From the NCBI GenBank assembly GCA_020697295.1, contig JAJFBF010000009.1, positions 1 through 59,208 of the forward strand: 59,208 bases of DNA, in the 5' to 3' direction. The translations under genes and the position numbers were made by a program. This stretch comes from Moraxellaceae bacterium. Lineage in GTDB: Bacteria > Pseudomonadota > Gammaproteobacteria > Pseudomonadales > Moraxellaceae. This document shows, in pieces, positions 32,255 to 40,936 of this stretch (positions within the stretch are counted from its first letter, which is position 1; every line of letters begins with the position of its first letter). A model generated the notes under the pieces. The model did no database searches and had not been told where the DNA came from. It saw only the letters and a list, made by a program, of their open reading frames with translations.

Positions 32255-33934
32255 TCAGCGAATGCCCAGCAACGCCACCGAGCCGGTTCGCGCCGGTAGC
32301 AGGCCGCTGAGGGGGACTACGCTGGCGCTGGTTTCCGGTTCGGCCACTCCGGTGGCAGGCGGGCCCGGCGGCGCCTCGCTGCCGGCTGCGCGCGGCGCGG
32401 TCACCTGTCCAAGCGCAAGCCTGGCCTCGGCAAGTCCCTGTCGGGCGGCGGCCCGGTACCATTTCCCCGCTTCTTCCTGGTCCGCAGCCGCGCCTTGTGA
32501 CAGCAGACGGCCAAGCAGGTATTGCGCACGTGCATCGCCCTGCAGTGCCGCCTGGCGATAATACTGGCTTGCACGTTCCGGATCTCGCGGCAGGCCATGA
32601 CCGGTTTCGTAAAGATAGCCCAGGTTGGCCTGCGCCAGCGGGAAGGAGCGGGCGGCGGCCCGCCGGTACCAGGCCACGGCCTGTGCCAGGTCTTGCCTGA
32701 CTCCCTGGCCGCGTTCATAGAAGTAGCCAATGCTGGTTTCAGCGGGGGCATAGCCGAGTGCGGCGGCTTCACGTTGTAGTGCCATCGCCTGCAACGGGTA
32801 GCGCCGGACGCCAAGGCCTTCGTGATACAGCATGCCGAGGTTGGCAATAGCCGGGGCATAGCCCTGCCGGGCCGCGCGTTCATACCAGACGCGTGCCGCG
32901 GCAAAATCGCGCGGCAGCCCGCTGCCTTCGACCAGGAGCGCCGCATAGTTATTCTGGGCGCGGGGATGGCCCTGGGCGGCAGCCCGCGCATACCAGTGTG
33001 CCGCCTGGGCGGGATCGCGCCTTACTCCGCGCCCCAGCGAGTAGAGATAGGCGAGGCGGGTTTGAGCCTCGGCGTCATCCTGGAGCGCGGCCCGGCGGTA
33101 CCACTCCGCTGCCAGCGCCGGGCTGCGGACGAGGCCCAGGCCGGCTTCCTGGAGCGCACCCAGCCGGGTCTGCGCGCGTGCATGGCCCTGTCTTGCGGCT
33201 TCGCGGTACCAGTGGGAGGCTAGGGCGGGATCGCGTGTCACGCCGCGGCCTGACTCATAGAGTTCGCCAAGATTGGTCTGGGGGAGAGCCTCGCCCTGGC
33301 GGGCGGCGCGCTGGTACCAGTAGGCCGCCAGGGGCAGGTTCTGCGTGACGCCGCGACCACTGGCGTAAAGCATGCCGAGGTTGTTCTGGGCCGCGGCATA
33401 GCCCTGCTCCGCCGCCTTGCGGTACCAGTGCGCCGCGAGCAGAAAGCTTTGCGGCTGCCCCAGGCCCTTTTCATAGGCCCAGGCGATATTGAAGCGCGCC
33501 GGGGCATAGCCCTGGTCACTGGCCCGGCGGTACCAGTACAGGGCCCGTGCCGGGTCCGCGGGCACACCCTTGCCGATACTGTGCAGGTAGCCGAGGCAGG
33601 ATTGTGCCCGGGCGTTGCCCCCCAGGGCGGCTTTTTGCAGCCAGGACACAGCCTTGGCTGCATCCAGGGGAGTGAAGCGATCGGCTCCCGCCGCATAAAG
33701 CAGCCCGAGGCTGGCCTGTGCTTCCATGTCGCCGGACCGGGCGGCCGTCAGCAGCTCGCGCAGCCGCTGGCTGCGCCGCTCCGGCCCGGGCAGGCTGGCT
33801 TCCGGGGACGTTGGCAGGGTAAGGCGGGAGATGGAAGGGGGTGGCGCCTCGGTGTTGGCGACGATGACCGGCAGGGCGTCGGCGCGGGCCAGCAGGAGAA
33901 GCGCCAGCCCCGCGAGAAGTCCGTTTCTCTTCAT
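32255..33934 (-). CDS. Secreted Sel1-like repeat protein (12 repeats)
   Basis: 559 residues. A signal sequence (MKRNGLLAGLALLLLARADA) and an about 50-residue linker are followed by about twelve Sel1-like TPR repeats of 36 residues (pattern AxxWYRRAAxQGxAxAQxNLG; LYxxGxGVxRDPxxA), from about 75 to 500. The C-terminal 50 residues are Ala/Pro/Ser-rich. SLR proteins are adaptor solenoids for protein complexes in the envelope, sometimes in polysaccharide or signalling pathways. The ATG at 33934 is chosen because it starts the signal peptide; an upstream start at 33970 is possible. No partner gene is obvious. Confidence 0.88.
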   Translation of the reverse strand: MKRNGLLAGLALLLLARADALPVIVANTEAPPPSISRLTLPTSPEASLPGPERRSQRLRELLTAARSGDMEAQASLGLLYAAGADRFTPLDAAKAVSWLQKAALGGNARAQSCLGYLHSIGKGVPADPARALYWYRRASDQGYAPARFNIAWAYEKGLGQPQSFLLAAHWYRKAAEQGYAAAQNNLGMLYASGRGVTQNLPLAAYWYQRAARQGEALPQTNLGELYESGRGVTRDPALASHWYREAARQGHARAQTRLGALQEAGLGLVRSPALAAEWYRRAALQDDAEAQTRLAYLYSLGRGVRRDPAQAAHWYARAAAQGHPRAQNNYAALLVEGSGLPRDFAAARVWYERAARQGYAPAIANLGMLYHEGLGVRRYPLQAMALQREAAALGYAPAETSIGYFYERGQGVRQDLAQAVAWYRRAAARSFPLAQANLGYLYETGHGLPRDPERASQYYRQAALQGDARAQYLLGRLLSQGAAADQEEAGKWYRAAARQGLAEARLALGQVTAPRAAGSEAPPGPPATGVAEPETSASVVPLSGLLPARTGSVALLGIR

Positions 33935-34282
33935 GGCGTCGGCCTGGGTGGGGGCAGTGTCCGGCGCCATCCTGGCCCCGGCAGTGACAGCTATTCTGCC
34001 ATCCCGGTCCTTGTCTTTTTAATAACACAAAAGACACATATTGCGGGCCAGGGCCAGGGCCAGGGCCAGGGCCAGGGCCAGGGCCAGGGCCAGGGCCAGG
34101 GCCAGGCTGGTCAGGGCAGAGGCACGCTTTCCCTGAAGCGGGGGCAGCCTGAAGAGCAGTGGGCCGTTTCCTGCCGCACCGGCGGCAGCCTCGTTCGGGC
34201 TGCTGCCGCGGGCACAGTCAGCCTTCACCGCCCACGGGGGCTCAGCGCCTCCCGGGCAGGAAGGGGCGGTCAGAAGTGGCGA
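33935..34282. other. Intergenic region with a hexamer repeat
   Basis: About 350 bp between the CBS gene end and the Sel1 gene start, holding the GGGCCA array at 34045-34104. No gene is recognised. Confidence 0.5.
34045..34104. repeat. Hexanucleotide tandem repeat, ten copies of GGGCCA
   Basis: Ten perfect, uninterrupted copies about 110 bp upstream of the Sel1 gene start. Slippage here would change the promoter-to-gene spacing in steps of six. Confidence 0.95.
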
Positions 34283-34723
34283 TCAGGCCGTCTCGCCGCG
34301 GATATAGCTCTCGAGCTGGCGGATCATGGATTGCTGGTCGGAGATGATGTCCTTGACCAGGTCGCCAATGGAGATGAGTCCGACCAGGCGCTCACCCTCC
34401 AGCACCGGCAGGTGGCGCAGGCGCTTGTCGGTCATCAGCAACATGCAGGCCTCGTTACTGTGCGTCGGGCTGACGGTGATGACGTCGGCGCTCATGATCT
34501 CGCTGACTTCGGTGTTGTAGGAGGAGCGCTCCATAAGCACCACTTTGCGGGCATAGTCGCGCTCGCTGATGATGCCCACGAGTTTCTCGCCCTCCACGAC
34601 AACAAGGGCCCCCACGCCTTTGTCCGCCATCAGGGTGATGGCCTCGAGGACGGTGGCGGTGGGCCATATGCTGTAGAGCTGGGCATGGGGCTTGGCTTTC
34701 AGTATGTCGGCGACGGTCTTCAT
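34283..34723 (-). CDS. Tandem CBS-domain protein
   Basis: 146 residues, a complete Bateman pair: CBS1 VLEAITLMADKGVGALVVVE, GEKLVGIISERDYARKVVLM; CBS2 VSEIMSADVITVSPTHSNEA, CMLLMTDKRLRHLPVLEGER, LVGLISIGDLVKDIISD, then a short tail helix (MIRQLESYIRGE). Stand-alone CBS proteins of this type bind adenine nucleotides and often modulate transporters or enzymes. ATG 34723 (MKTVADILKAKP) fits the family; the upstream in-frame start gives no domain. Monocistronic. Confidence 0.92.
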   Translation of the reverse strand: MKTVADILKAKPHAQLYSIWPTATVLEAITLMADKGVGALVVVEGEKLVGIISERDYARKVVLMERSSYNTEVSEIMSADVITVSPTHSNEACMLLMTDKRLRHLPVLEGERLVGLISIGDLVKDIISDQQSMIRQLESYIRGETA

Positions 34724-34911
34724 GATTCCTCCCTGATACGATGGGCCGGCAAGCAATCCCTTCTTGTAGCACAAGCCTGCCTCCCGGGTGAGAGGGCGCC
34801 TGTCTGAATCCGACAGTCAGAACGGGCCTGACGGCTTGACCCCAAAAGACAGGCAGCGACCTGAGTGGCGGTTGCTATCATCCGCATCCCCTTGAACCAG
34901 AGAGCATTTCC

Positions 34912-36414
34912 ATGACCCAAGCTGAGCCGCGGCCCCGTGCTGGCACCCCGCACCACGAGATCGTCATCGTCGGCAGTGGATTCTCCGGTATCGGCATGGG
35001 CATCGCGCTCAGGAAGGCCGGTCGGCATGACTTCATCATCTTGGAGAGGGCCGACGACGTTGGCGGCACCTGGCGCGAGAACCACTACCCGGGCGCCGCC
35101 TGCGACGTGCCCTCCAATATGTACTCCTACTCCTTCGAGCCCAATCCGGACTGGTCGCGGACGTATTCGCCGCAGGCCGAGATCCTCGACTACATTCGTC
35201 ACTGCGCCACCAAGTACGGCGTCCTGCCGCATCTGCGCTTCAACAGCGAGCTGCGCGAGGCGCGCTGGAACGCGGACGAGCAGCTGTGGCACCTGGCCAC
35301 GGGCGGGGGCGACCGCTATACCTGCCGCTTCCTGGTGTCCGCCATTGGCGGCCTGTCGCGCCCGGCGCTGCCGAAGGTGAAAGGCCTGGAGAAGTTTGAA
35401 GGCCCCATGTTTCATTCCGCCGACTGGAATCACGACGTGGACCTGGCCGGCAAGCGTGTCGCCGTGATCGGGACGGGCGCCTCGGCCATCCAGTTCGTGC
35501 CGCAGATTGCGCCGAAGGTGGGCAAGCTGGTGCTGATGCAGCGCACGCCGCCCTGGATCATCCCCAAGCTCGACGTCAGCATTGATGAGCGCGTGCAGGG
35601 CCTTTTCCGCAAGCTGCCGCTGGCGCAGCGCCTGGCCCGCAACACGGTCTACTGGGTGAGCGAGACTTTCGGCCTCGGCTTTGTGCATCCGAAGCTGATG
35701 GCGGGCGTCGAGGCGGTGGCGCGCAATCATCTCAAGAGTCAGGTGCCTGATCCGGTATTGCGCGAGAAGCTGACGCCCAACTATGCGGTGGGCTGCAAGC
35801 GCGTGCTGTTCTCCAATAATTATTATCCGGCGCTGACCCGTCCCAATGTGGAAGTGGTGGCGGCCGGCGTCAAGGAAGTGAAGGCGCACAGCATCGTCGA
35901 CAGCCAGGGCCGCGAGCACGAGGTCGACGTGGTCATCTGCGGCACCGGCTTTGATGTGCAGGATCCGCTCGGCCCGCTGCATGTCTACGACGAGGATGGT
36001 CGCGAGCTGCGCGAGCGAGGCTCGATGAGTGGCTACCTGGGCATTGCGGTGCCGAAGGTGCCGAATCTGTTCTTCCTGCTGGGCCCCAATAGTGGGCTGG
36101 GCCACAACTCGATCATCTTCATGAGCGAGGCCCAGATCGGCTACATCATGAAGTGCCTGGACGAGATGGATCGCCAGCAGGCGGGCGTCATCGAGGTGAG
36201 CGAGCGCGCCGCGCAGGAGTTCAATGACGACATCCAGCGCCAGCTGAAGAAGATGGTCTGGAATGCCGGTGGCTGCTCGAGCTGGTACCTCAACGAACGT
36301 GGTGAGAACAATACGCTGTGGCCGGGCTTTACCTGGAAATACTGGCTGAAGACACGCCAGCCGGAATTTGGCCATTTCGTGATGGCCCCGGCGCGAGTGA
36401 AGCAGGCGAGCTGA
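34912..36414 (+). CDS. Flavin-containing monooxygenase, Baeyer-Villiger type
   Basis: 500 residues. FAD-binding Rossmann motif GSGFSGIGMG (about 21-30), the GGTWxxxxYPGxxxD block (VGGTWRENHYPGAACDVPSN), the Baeyer-Villiger fingerprint F-x-G-x3-H-x3-W (FEGPMFHSADW) and the NADP motif GTGASAIQF. These enzymes insert oxygen into ketones or oxidise alkyl chains. Placed 90 bp from alkB, with which it converges, it may act on ketones from subterminal alkane oxidation (inferred). It is not AlmA-like in its N-terminal and linker motifs. It starts at the ATG 34912 after GAGAGCATTTCC. Confidence 0.9.
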   Translation: MTQAEPRPRAGTPHHEIVIVGSGFSGIGMGIALRKAGRHDFIILERADDVGGTWRENHYPGAACDVPSNMYSYSFEPNPDWSRTYSPQAEILDYIRHCATKYGVLPHLRFNSELREARWNADEQLWHLATGGGDRYTCRFLVSAIGGLSRPALPKVKGLEKFEGPMFHSADWNHDVDLAGKRVAVIGTGASAIQFVPQIAPKVGKLVLMQRTPPWIIPKLDVSIDERVQGLFRKLPLAQRLARNTVYWVSETFGLGFVHPKLMAGVEAVARNHLKSQVPDPVLREKLTPNYAVGCKRVLFSNNYYPALTRPNVEVVAAGVKEVKAHSIVDSQGREHEVDVVICGTGFDVQDPLGPLHVYDEDGRELRERGSMSGYLGIAVPKVPNLFFLLGPNSGLGHNSIIFMSEAQIGYIMKCLDEMDRQQAGVIEVSERAAQEFNDDIQRQLKKMVWNAGGCSSWYLNERGENNTLWPGFTWKYWLKTRQPEFGHFVMAPARVKQAS

Positions 36415-36431
36415 TTCAGCCGGCAGGACTG

Positions 36432-36471
36432 CCCATAAAAAAGACCCGCATTGGCGGGTCTTTTTTATGGG
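36432..36471. terminator. Strong bidirectional terminator between monooxygenase and alkB
   Basis: Perfect 18-bp arms (CCCATAAAAAAGACCCGC and its complement) with loop ATTG, flanked by A6 and T6. It serves the two convergent genes. Confidence 0.95.
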
Positions 36472-36507
36472 CGCCGGAGCGACGGCGGTGCTGGCCGTCG
36501 ACCGGTA

Positions 36508-37806
36508 TCAGGCGACGGATTTCCTGCTGCGCGCCTTCGGCTTGTCTGCCGGGGCAGGGGCCTCGACCTGGCCGTCAGGCAGGGCTTGCGCATGCTCGGC
36601 GGCAAGTCGTCGTGCGAGCTCGTCGTATTGCGCCAGCAGCTCGGCGCGACGCTCCGGATCCATGTTGATCTTCTCGAGGTCGCCCTTGTAGTGGGTGATC
36701 ACGCGCTCATCCATCACCTTGTACCACCAGCTCGGGAAATAGGCCGGCAGCAGCATGGAGGCGTAGCCGCCCGGCAGCTGGGGCGCCTTCTCGAAGTGGC
36801 GCAGGGCCTGGAAGGAGCGCGAGGGGTGCGCATGGTGGTCGGAGTGGCGCTGCAGCTGGTACAGGAACAGGTTGGTCACGATGTGGTTGCTGTTCCAGCT
36901 GTGCTCGGGCTGGGTGCGCACATATTTGCCGTCGTCGCCCTTCTGGCGCTTCAGGCCGTAGTGTTCCACATAGTTGATGACTTCGAGCAGGCTGGCGCCG
37001 TAGGCGGCCTGGCCGGCGAGGAAGGGAATGGCGCGGCGGCCACAGATGGCGGTGGTGACGCCAAAGAAAGCCGCGCTCATCGCCCAGCCCTGCAGCAGCT
37101 CGTTCTCGGTGGTCCAGAAGCCCTTGCCCTTGCGCTCGAGGCGTTCGGTCTCGATTTTCACCGCCGACTTGAAGCCGCCGATCACGGTGCGCGGCAGGAA
37201 CTTCCAGAAGGACTCGCCGAGGCGGGAGCTGGCGGGATCTTCCGGGGTCGCCACGCGCTTGTGGTGGCCGAAGTTGTGCTCGACGGCGAAGTGCGTGTAG
37301 CCGGTGGGCGCAAGCGCGGCCATGGCGAGCAGGCGGCTGGCGCGGTCGTGCTTGTGGCCAAGCTCATGGGCGGTGTTGATGCCGATGCCGTTGATGGCGC
37401 CCACGGTGAGGGTGAGGCCGACGCGGTCGGCCATCGGGGTGTTCTTGCGGCTGGCCAGCCAGGCGCCAAGGAAGGTCATGGCGTACTGGCTGGGGATGAA
37501 GGCCTTCACGATGCGGCCGTAGTACTTGTCGTTCTCGAGACCCTGGACGGCGCTGGCCGGCGGGTTGCTCTTGTCCTCGCCGATCAGGCGGTCGAGGGCG
37601 GGAATGATGCCGTGGATCAGCGCCGGGCCGGTCCAGGCCAGGGCGCGCAGCTTCTTCGGGGCCACGGCATAGGCGGAAAGGGCGGCCAGGCCGATCACCG
37701 GCAGGGCCGGTCCCAGCAGCCACATATAGCGCTTGGGGTCCTGCCAGTTGGCGGCATCGGCATCGTTGGCCTGCTTCAGGAGTGCTTCGGGAGTCTGGGC
37801 GTTCAT
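36508..37806 (-). CDS. alkB: Membrane alkane 1-monooxygenase AlkB
   Basis: 432 residues, AlkB family length plus a basic tail. All His boxes are present: HELGHKHD, EHNFGHHKRVATPEDPAS, LQRHSDHHAHPSRSFQALR and the signature NYVEHYGLKR, all needed for the diiron site. Hydrophobic segments (LLGPALPVIGLAALSAYAV, WTGPALIHGIIPAL, GLTLTVGAINGIGI) match the six-helix membrane fold. It hydroxylates medium-chain n-alkanes at the terminal carbon with electrons from rubredoxin and rubredoxin reductase, which are not in this window. The C-terminal about 40 residues are Ala/Pro/Lys-rich. No AlkS-type regulator is adjacent. Confidence 0.97.
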   Translation of the reverse strand: MNAQTPEALLKQANDADAANWQDPKRYMWLLGPALPVIGLAALSAYAVAPKKLRALAWTGPALIHGIIPALDRLIGEDKSNPPASAVQGLENDKYYGRIVKAFIPSQYAMTFLGAWLASRKNTPMADRVGLTLTVGAINGIGINTAHELGHKHDRASRLLAMAALAPTGYTHFAVEHNFGHHKRVATPEDPASSRLGESFWKFLPRTVIGGFKSAVKIETERLERKGKGFWTTENELLQGWAMSAAFFGVTTAICGRRAIPFLAGQAAYGASLLEVINYVEHYGLKRQKGDDGKYVRTQPEHSWNSNHIVTNLFLYQLQRHSDHHAHPSRSFQALRHFEKAPQLPGGYASMLLPAYFPSWWYKVMDERVITHYKGDLEKINMDPERRAELLAQYDELARRLAAEHAQALPDGQVEAPAPADKPKARSRKSVA

Positions 37807-38069
37807 GGCTCACCTGTGTCGATATTCAAGAGTGGCTATTTTTCGGCCGGTACGGGGCCCCGGGCCAGCCTTCAAAAGCCGCCATTGCTGCGCCAAAAGC
37901 CGGCTGCCCGCGCAGGGGCAGGCCCTCAGGGTGGCTGGCTGGCGGGGGCGGATGCGGCCAATCCCGCGCTTGCCAGCGGCTAACAGAGGTACAACCGCAC
38001 TCTGGCTGAGCCATGGCGTCCGCAAAGCTAAAGTGCGGGTTTGAAGCCGTGTGTCACAAGGAGGTGGCG

Positions 38070-38837
38070 ATGAATCGCATCATTTTCCCGGCCGTGCTAC
38101 TGGTCGCGGCTGAATTGCCTGCGGCACCGGCTGACCAGTCGCCCCTGCCCGGCGCCGACAAATCCGGGCAGACCCGCATGCTCGAGGCCGGCGCCCGTGC
38201 CCTGCAATCCGATACGCCATCGGCGGGCCTTGATATCCACCTCGTGGGCCTGCATCCGCTCAAGGATGAGCCAGCCCACCAGATGGCCGCCCACCACTAC
38301 TGTCACCAGATGAATGAGGACTTCGCGCAGTGCGCACTGTTTGACGGCGCGGGTGCCCAGGCTCGCCTGACCGGAGTGGAGTACATCATTTCGGCGTCCT
38401 TGTTCGAATCACTGCCCGCGGTGGAGCGGCAATACTGGCATCCGCACAATTATGAAATCCTGTCCGGTCAGCTGGTGGCACCGGGCCTCCCGCCTCCTGC
38501 GGAGAAAGCCCTGATGCGGCACAAGATCAATAGCTACGGAAAGACCTGGCATCTCTGGAATACGGGCGCGCCTGGTGTGGCCGGCGAAGCCTTGCCGATG
38601 GGGGCGCCGCGGCTGGCGTGGTCCTTCAACCGGGATGGCGAGGCTGAGCCTGCCCTGCTCGCGGATCATCTCAAGCGACTGCGCATCGATCCGGAGAAGC
38701 TTCGCAGGGAACGCGAAGAGCTTCGTACGCTGGCGAAGCCCCAGGAGGGAGTGGATGTACTCAAGGGGCAGTTTGAGCGAGCGACGAGGGAGTTGCCCGG
38801 CGTAATACAGCGCGGGAGCGCGCGCCCGTCGCCCTGA
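38070..38837 (+). CDS. DUF1264 / oil-body-associated protein (OBAP) homologue
   Basis: 255 residues, probably with an N-terminal signal-like segment (MNRIIFPAVLLVAAELPAAP). The DUF1264 domain (about 50-190) shows the family's hallmarks: HLVGLHPLKDEPAHQMAAHH, YCHQMNEDFAQCALFDGAG, GVEYIISASLFESLPAVERQ, YWHPHNYEILSGQLVAPGLP and SYGKTWHLWNTG. In plants OBAPs associate with seed oil bodies; bacterial members have no proven role. Next to alkB in a likely hydrocarbon user this suggests a lipid or hydrocarbon interface function (inferred). AAGGAGG stands seven bases before ATG 38070. Divergent from alkB. Confidence 0.85.
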   Translation: MNRIIFPAVLLVAAELPAAPADQSPLPGADKSGQTRMLEAGARALQSDTPSAGLDIHLVGLHPLKDEPAHQMAAHHYCHQMNEDFAQCALFDGAGAQARLTGVEYIISASLFESLPAVERQYWHPHNYEILSGQLVAPGLPPPAEKALMRHKINSYGKTWHLWNTGAPGVAGEALPMGAPRLAWSFNRDGEAEPALLADHLKRLRIDPEKLRREREELRTLAKPQEGVDVLKGQFERATRELPGVIQRGSARPSP

Positions 38838-38980
38838 GTGTCGGGTGCGGGCGCAGAGTCAGGCTTCAGTCATTTTCCTGCCCGCACTTTGCGGGAAACC
38901 GTAAGGAGTCGCACTCTGAGAGAGTGGCGGCATGAGCGCGGCACCTTGGTGGCCCGCGCTCATGCTATTGCGTGGCTTAC

Positions 38981-39472
38981 TTACTGGTAGCTGCCACTGC
39001 CACTGCCACTGCCACTGCCACTGCCTGAGCCCGGCTTCTGGCTCCTGGGCTGGTTCTGCTGGCTCTTCATGTCGTCGGCGCGTTTTTCCATGCGGTCGGC
39101 CCGCTCGCGCATACGCTCCGCCCGGTATTTCATCATGTCGGCGCGGTGTGCCTCGAGCTTGCGTGCCTGCTCGGGCGTCAGCACATCCTTGATGTCATTG
39201 TAGGTTTCATCGCGCAGCTCATCTCGCTTCTCGCGAGCCTCTTTCATGATGTCGCGGATTTTCTGCTGCTGGTCATTGGTCAGGTTCAGGCCTTCACTGA
39301 AGCACTCTTCCATCTCTTCGCAGTCGTGCTTCATCATCATGCCGTGCTTCATGCTCTTGCCCTGTTGCGAGGCGGAGCCGCTGGAGGACTTGTCGGATCC
39401 AGGGCTGCCTTCGGCGAAGGCAAGGGGCGAAAGCAGGGCGCTGGCAATCAGGAGTACGGGGGTCATCTTCAT
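38981..39472 (-). CDS. Spy/CpxP-like periplasmic protein with Gly-Ser tail
   Basis: 163 residues. A signal peptide (MKMTPVLLIASALLSPLAFA), a Met/His/Cys patch (SMKHGMMMKHDCEEMEECF) that could bind metal, then the LTxxQ helical core (LNLTNDQQQKIRDIMKEARE, DVLTPEQARKLEAHRADMMK) and a Gln/Pro/Gly-Ser tail. Spy and CpxP are periplasmic chaperone-like stress proteins with two LTxxQ motifs, often induced by envelope stress or metals. The tail is encoded by a five-copy TGCCAC hexamer that gives repeated Gly-Ser. ATG 39472 (MKM) is preferred over ATG 39466. Confidence 0.85.
   Translation of the reverse strand: MKMTPVLLIASALLSPLAFAEGSPGSDKSSSGSASQQGKSMKHGMMMKHDCEEMEECFSEGLNLTNDQQQKIRDIMKEAREKRDELRDETYNDIKDVLTPEQARKLEAHRADMMKYRAERMRERADRMEKRADDMKSQQNQPRSQKPGSGSGSGSGSGSGSYQ
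38992..39025. repeat. In-frame hexamer repeat (TGCCAC x5) encoding Gly-Ser
   Basis: Five perfect TGCCAC units plus a partial one at the 3' end of the Spy-like gene; on the coding strand each adds one Gly-Ser pair, so copy-number change alters tail length without frameshift. Confidence 0.9.
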
Positions 39473-39616
39473 GATTTTCTCCGGCTGAAAGGCCTGGCTG
39501 GCCTTGCGCCTAGGTCTAGCGAATTTCCGGAGCATCACCATGGCGTATTTGCTGAGGTCTGGTTGCTCAGGTGTTAGCCCGGACTTGGAGCCTGTTTAAG
39601 CAGGGCAGGCGACTTC

Positions 39617-39642
39617 TTGTCAGTCGGGATAAATCCCGACCT
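39617..39642. repeat. REP-like palindrome, second copy
   Basis: Differs from 12207-12232 at a single base (GTCGGGATaaATCCCGAC). Intergenic, between two Spy-like genes. Confidence 0.8.
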
Positions 39643-39693
39643 CGCGGAATAGGCGCTTAACCGGGCGGCCAGAGGCCTGCCGGTGGGCGAGCC

Positions 39694-40005
39694 CTAGCGT
39701 TGGACCTGCGGCGCGGCAGCGGCATCTGACTGTTGCAGGTCGCGCGCCCTGACGCGCTGCAGTTGCGCGGGCGTCAGCAAGTTCAGGACGGCCCGGCGGG
39801 TTTGCCGCTGTAGCTCTTCCTGCTGACGCCGGTTTTTTTCGTAGATGCCCTGCAGGGCCCTCTGCTGCTGAGGTGTCAGTTCGATTTCGCCCGGCAGGCA
39901 GGGGGTGCCCGGAGGGCAGGGGCGGCTCCCGAAGCGATCGGCCAGTGCGAAGGTGAGCGGAAAGGCCAGCATGCTGGCGAAGATCACGATGTAGGCGGCT
40001 TTCAT
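39694..40005 (-). CDS. Small Spy-like secreted protein with one LTPxQ motif pair
   Basis: 103 residues. Signal (MKAAYIVIFASMLAFPLTFA), a Cys pair in RPCPPGTPCLPG, then a helical region with IELTPQQQRALQGIYEKNRR and AVLNLLTPAQLQRVRARDLQ, the paired LTPxQ signature of Spy-related proteins. It lies 222 bp from the other Spy-like gene on the same strand and may respond to the same envelope stress. ATG 40005 is used because AAGGA is seven bases before it; ATG 40011 would be too close to that site. Confidence 0.82.
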   Translation of the reverse strand: MKAAYIVIFASMLAFPLTFALADRFGSRPCPPGTPCLPGEIELTPQQQRALQGIYEKNRRQQEELQRQTRRAVLNLLTPAQLQRVRARDLQQSDAAAAPQVQR

Positions 40006-40232
40006 GGGCATGTCCTTATGCGGGCCGTTCCTGTGTGAGGTTAACGGGAGGTCGAGGGTGTCGCTGTAGCAGGATGACCTGTCAGGGTGGGGGAAATGAC
40101 CGCATCAGCAGCGAGTCCGTTCTCCTGTGTCTGACAAGGGTAACGAGGCTGTGTTCTGGCTGGCGTCCGGACCGTGCCCGGCTATGACTTAACGGGAGCC
40201 GACCTCTACGAGGCGCCGGAAAGGAGCCAGCC

Positions 40233-40733
40233 ATGTTGCAGATGAATATTGCGGAGCTTGAGCGAGTACGAAAGGAATGCCTGGGACTGGTACGCCAGCG
40301 GGCGCGCCTCGCTGCCCTGGTCGCTGTCGTCCCGGTGCCGGGCCTCGATGTGGCCGCCGAGGCGCGCCTGCTTTCCCGGCTCTTGCCCGAGATCACCGAG
40401 CGCTTCGGCCTGTCGCCGGAAAAGATCCGCCAGATGCCCACCGCGCAACGCGAGCAGGCCGCTTGGCAGATGCGCAGCCGCCAGCCGGGATTTATCGGGC
40501 AGGTGGCGTCACCGCTGCTCTTGCGGCGTCAGCTGGGGGGGCAGGTCGGCCGTCTTCTGGCGACCCAGGTAGCCAAGTTCATTCCCCTTGCCGGCTCGGC
40601 GGCGGCGGGCTGGCTGGGCTATGAAGTGGTGGCGCGGATCGCGCGGCGTTACATCGACGAGTGCCATGAGGTGGCAAGCACGCTCTGGCGCGAGCAGGGA
40701 CCGCCGTCCCTGCCGGCGGCCAGCCCGGGGTGA
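40233..40733 (+). CDS. Hypothetical protein, possible DUF697-like membrane domain
   Basis: 166 residues. It starts MLQMNIAELERVRKECLGLV, has VPVPGLDVAAEARLLSRLLP, EITERFGLSPEKIRQM in the middle and a hydrophobic helix near the C-terminus (FIPLAGSAAAGWLGYEVVAR). This resembles the VPxPGLD...IxxxFGLS pattern of DUF697/YcjF-type proteins, which is a weak match. AAGGAG precedes the ATG by about seven bases. It lies alone, 200 bp before the hybrid kinase. Confidence 0.55.
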   Translation: MLQMNIAELERVRKECLGLVRQRARLAALVAVVPVPGLDVAAEARLLSRLLPEITERFGLSPEKIRQMPTAQREQAAWQMRSRQPGFIGQVASPLLLRRQLGGQVGRLLATQVAKFIPLAGSAAAGWLGYEVVARIARRYIDECHEVASTLWREQGPPSLPAASPG

Positions 40734-40936
40734 CGGAGGAGCAGCTCTCCTGGGGGTGGCGCCGCTGAGGATCGTAGGGGGGGGCCGAAAGGCAGTTATT
40801 GACGCCGGGCGGGGGTGGCGGTCGTAGTCGTAGCGGACTAAGTTTGCGCAAAGAGGATTGATGCCGGCACTCATCCGGTGTCCGGCCGGAGTAACGGTCG
40901 CAGAGCTCCGGATCCGGTGCAGGCGGCGGGGGGACG

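Noticed and set aside
34912-36414. Calling the monooxygenase AlmA (long-chain alkane hydroxylase)
   Set aside because: It has the Baeyer-Villiger fingerprint and different N-terminal and linker motifs from AlmA; proximity to alkB is not enough.
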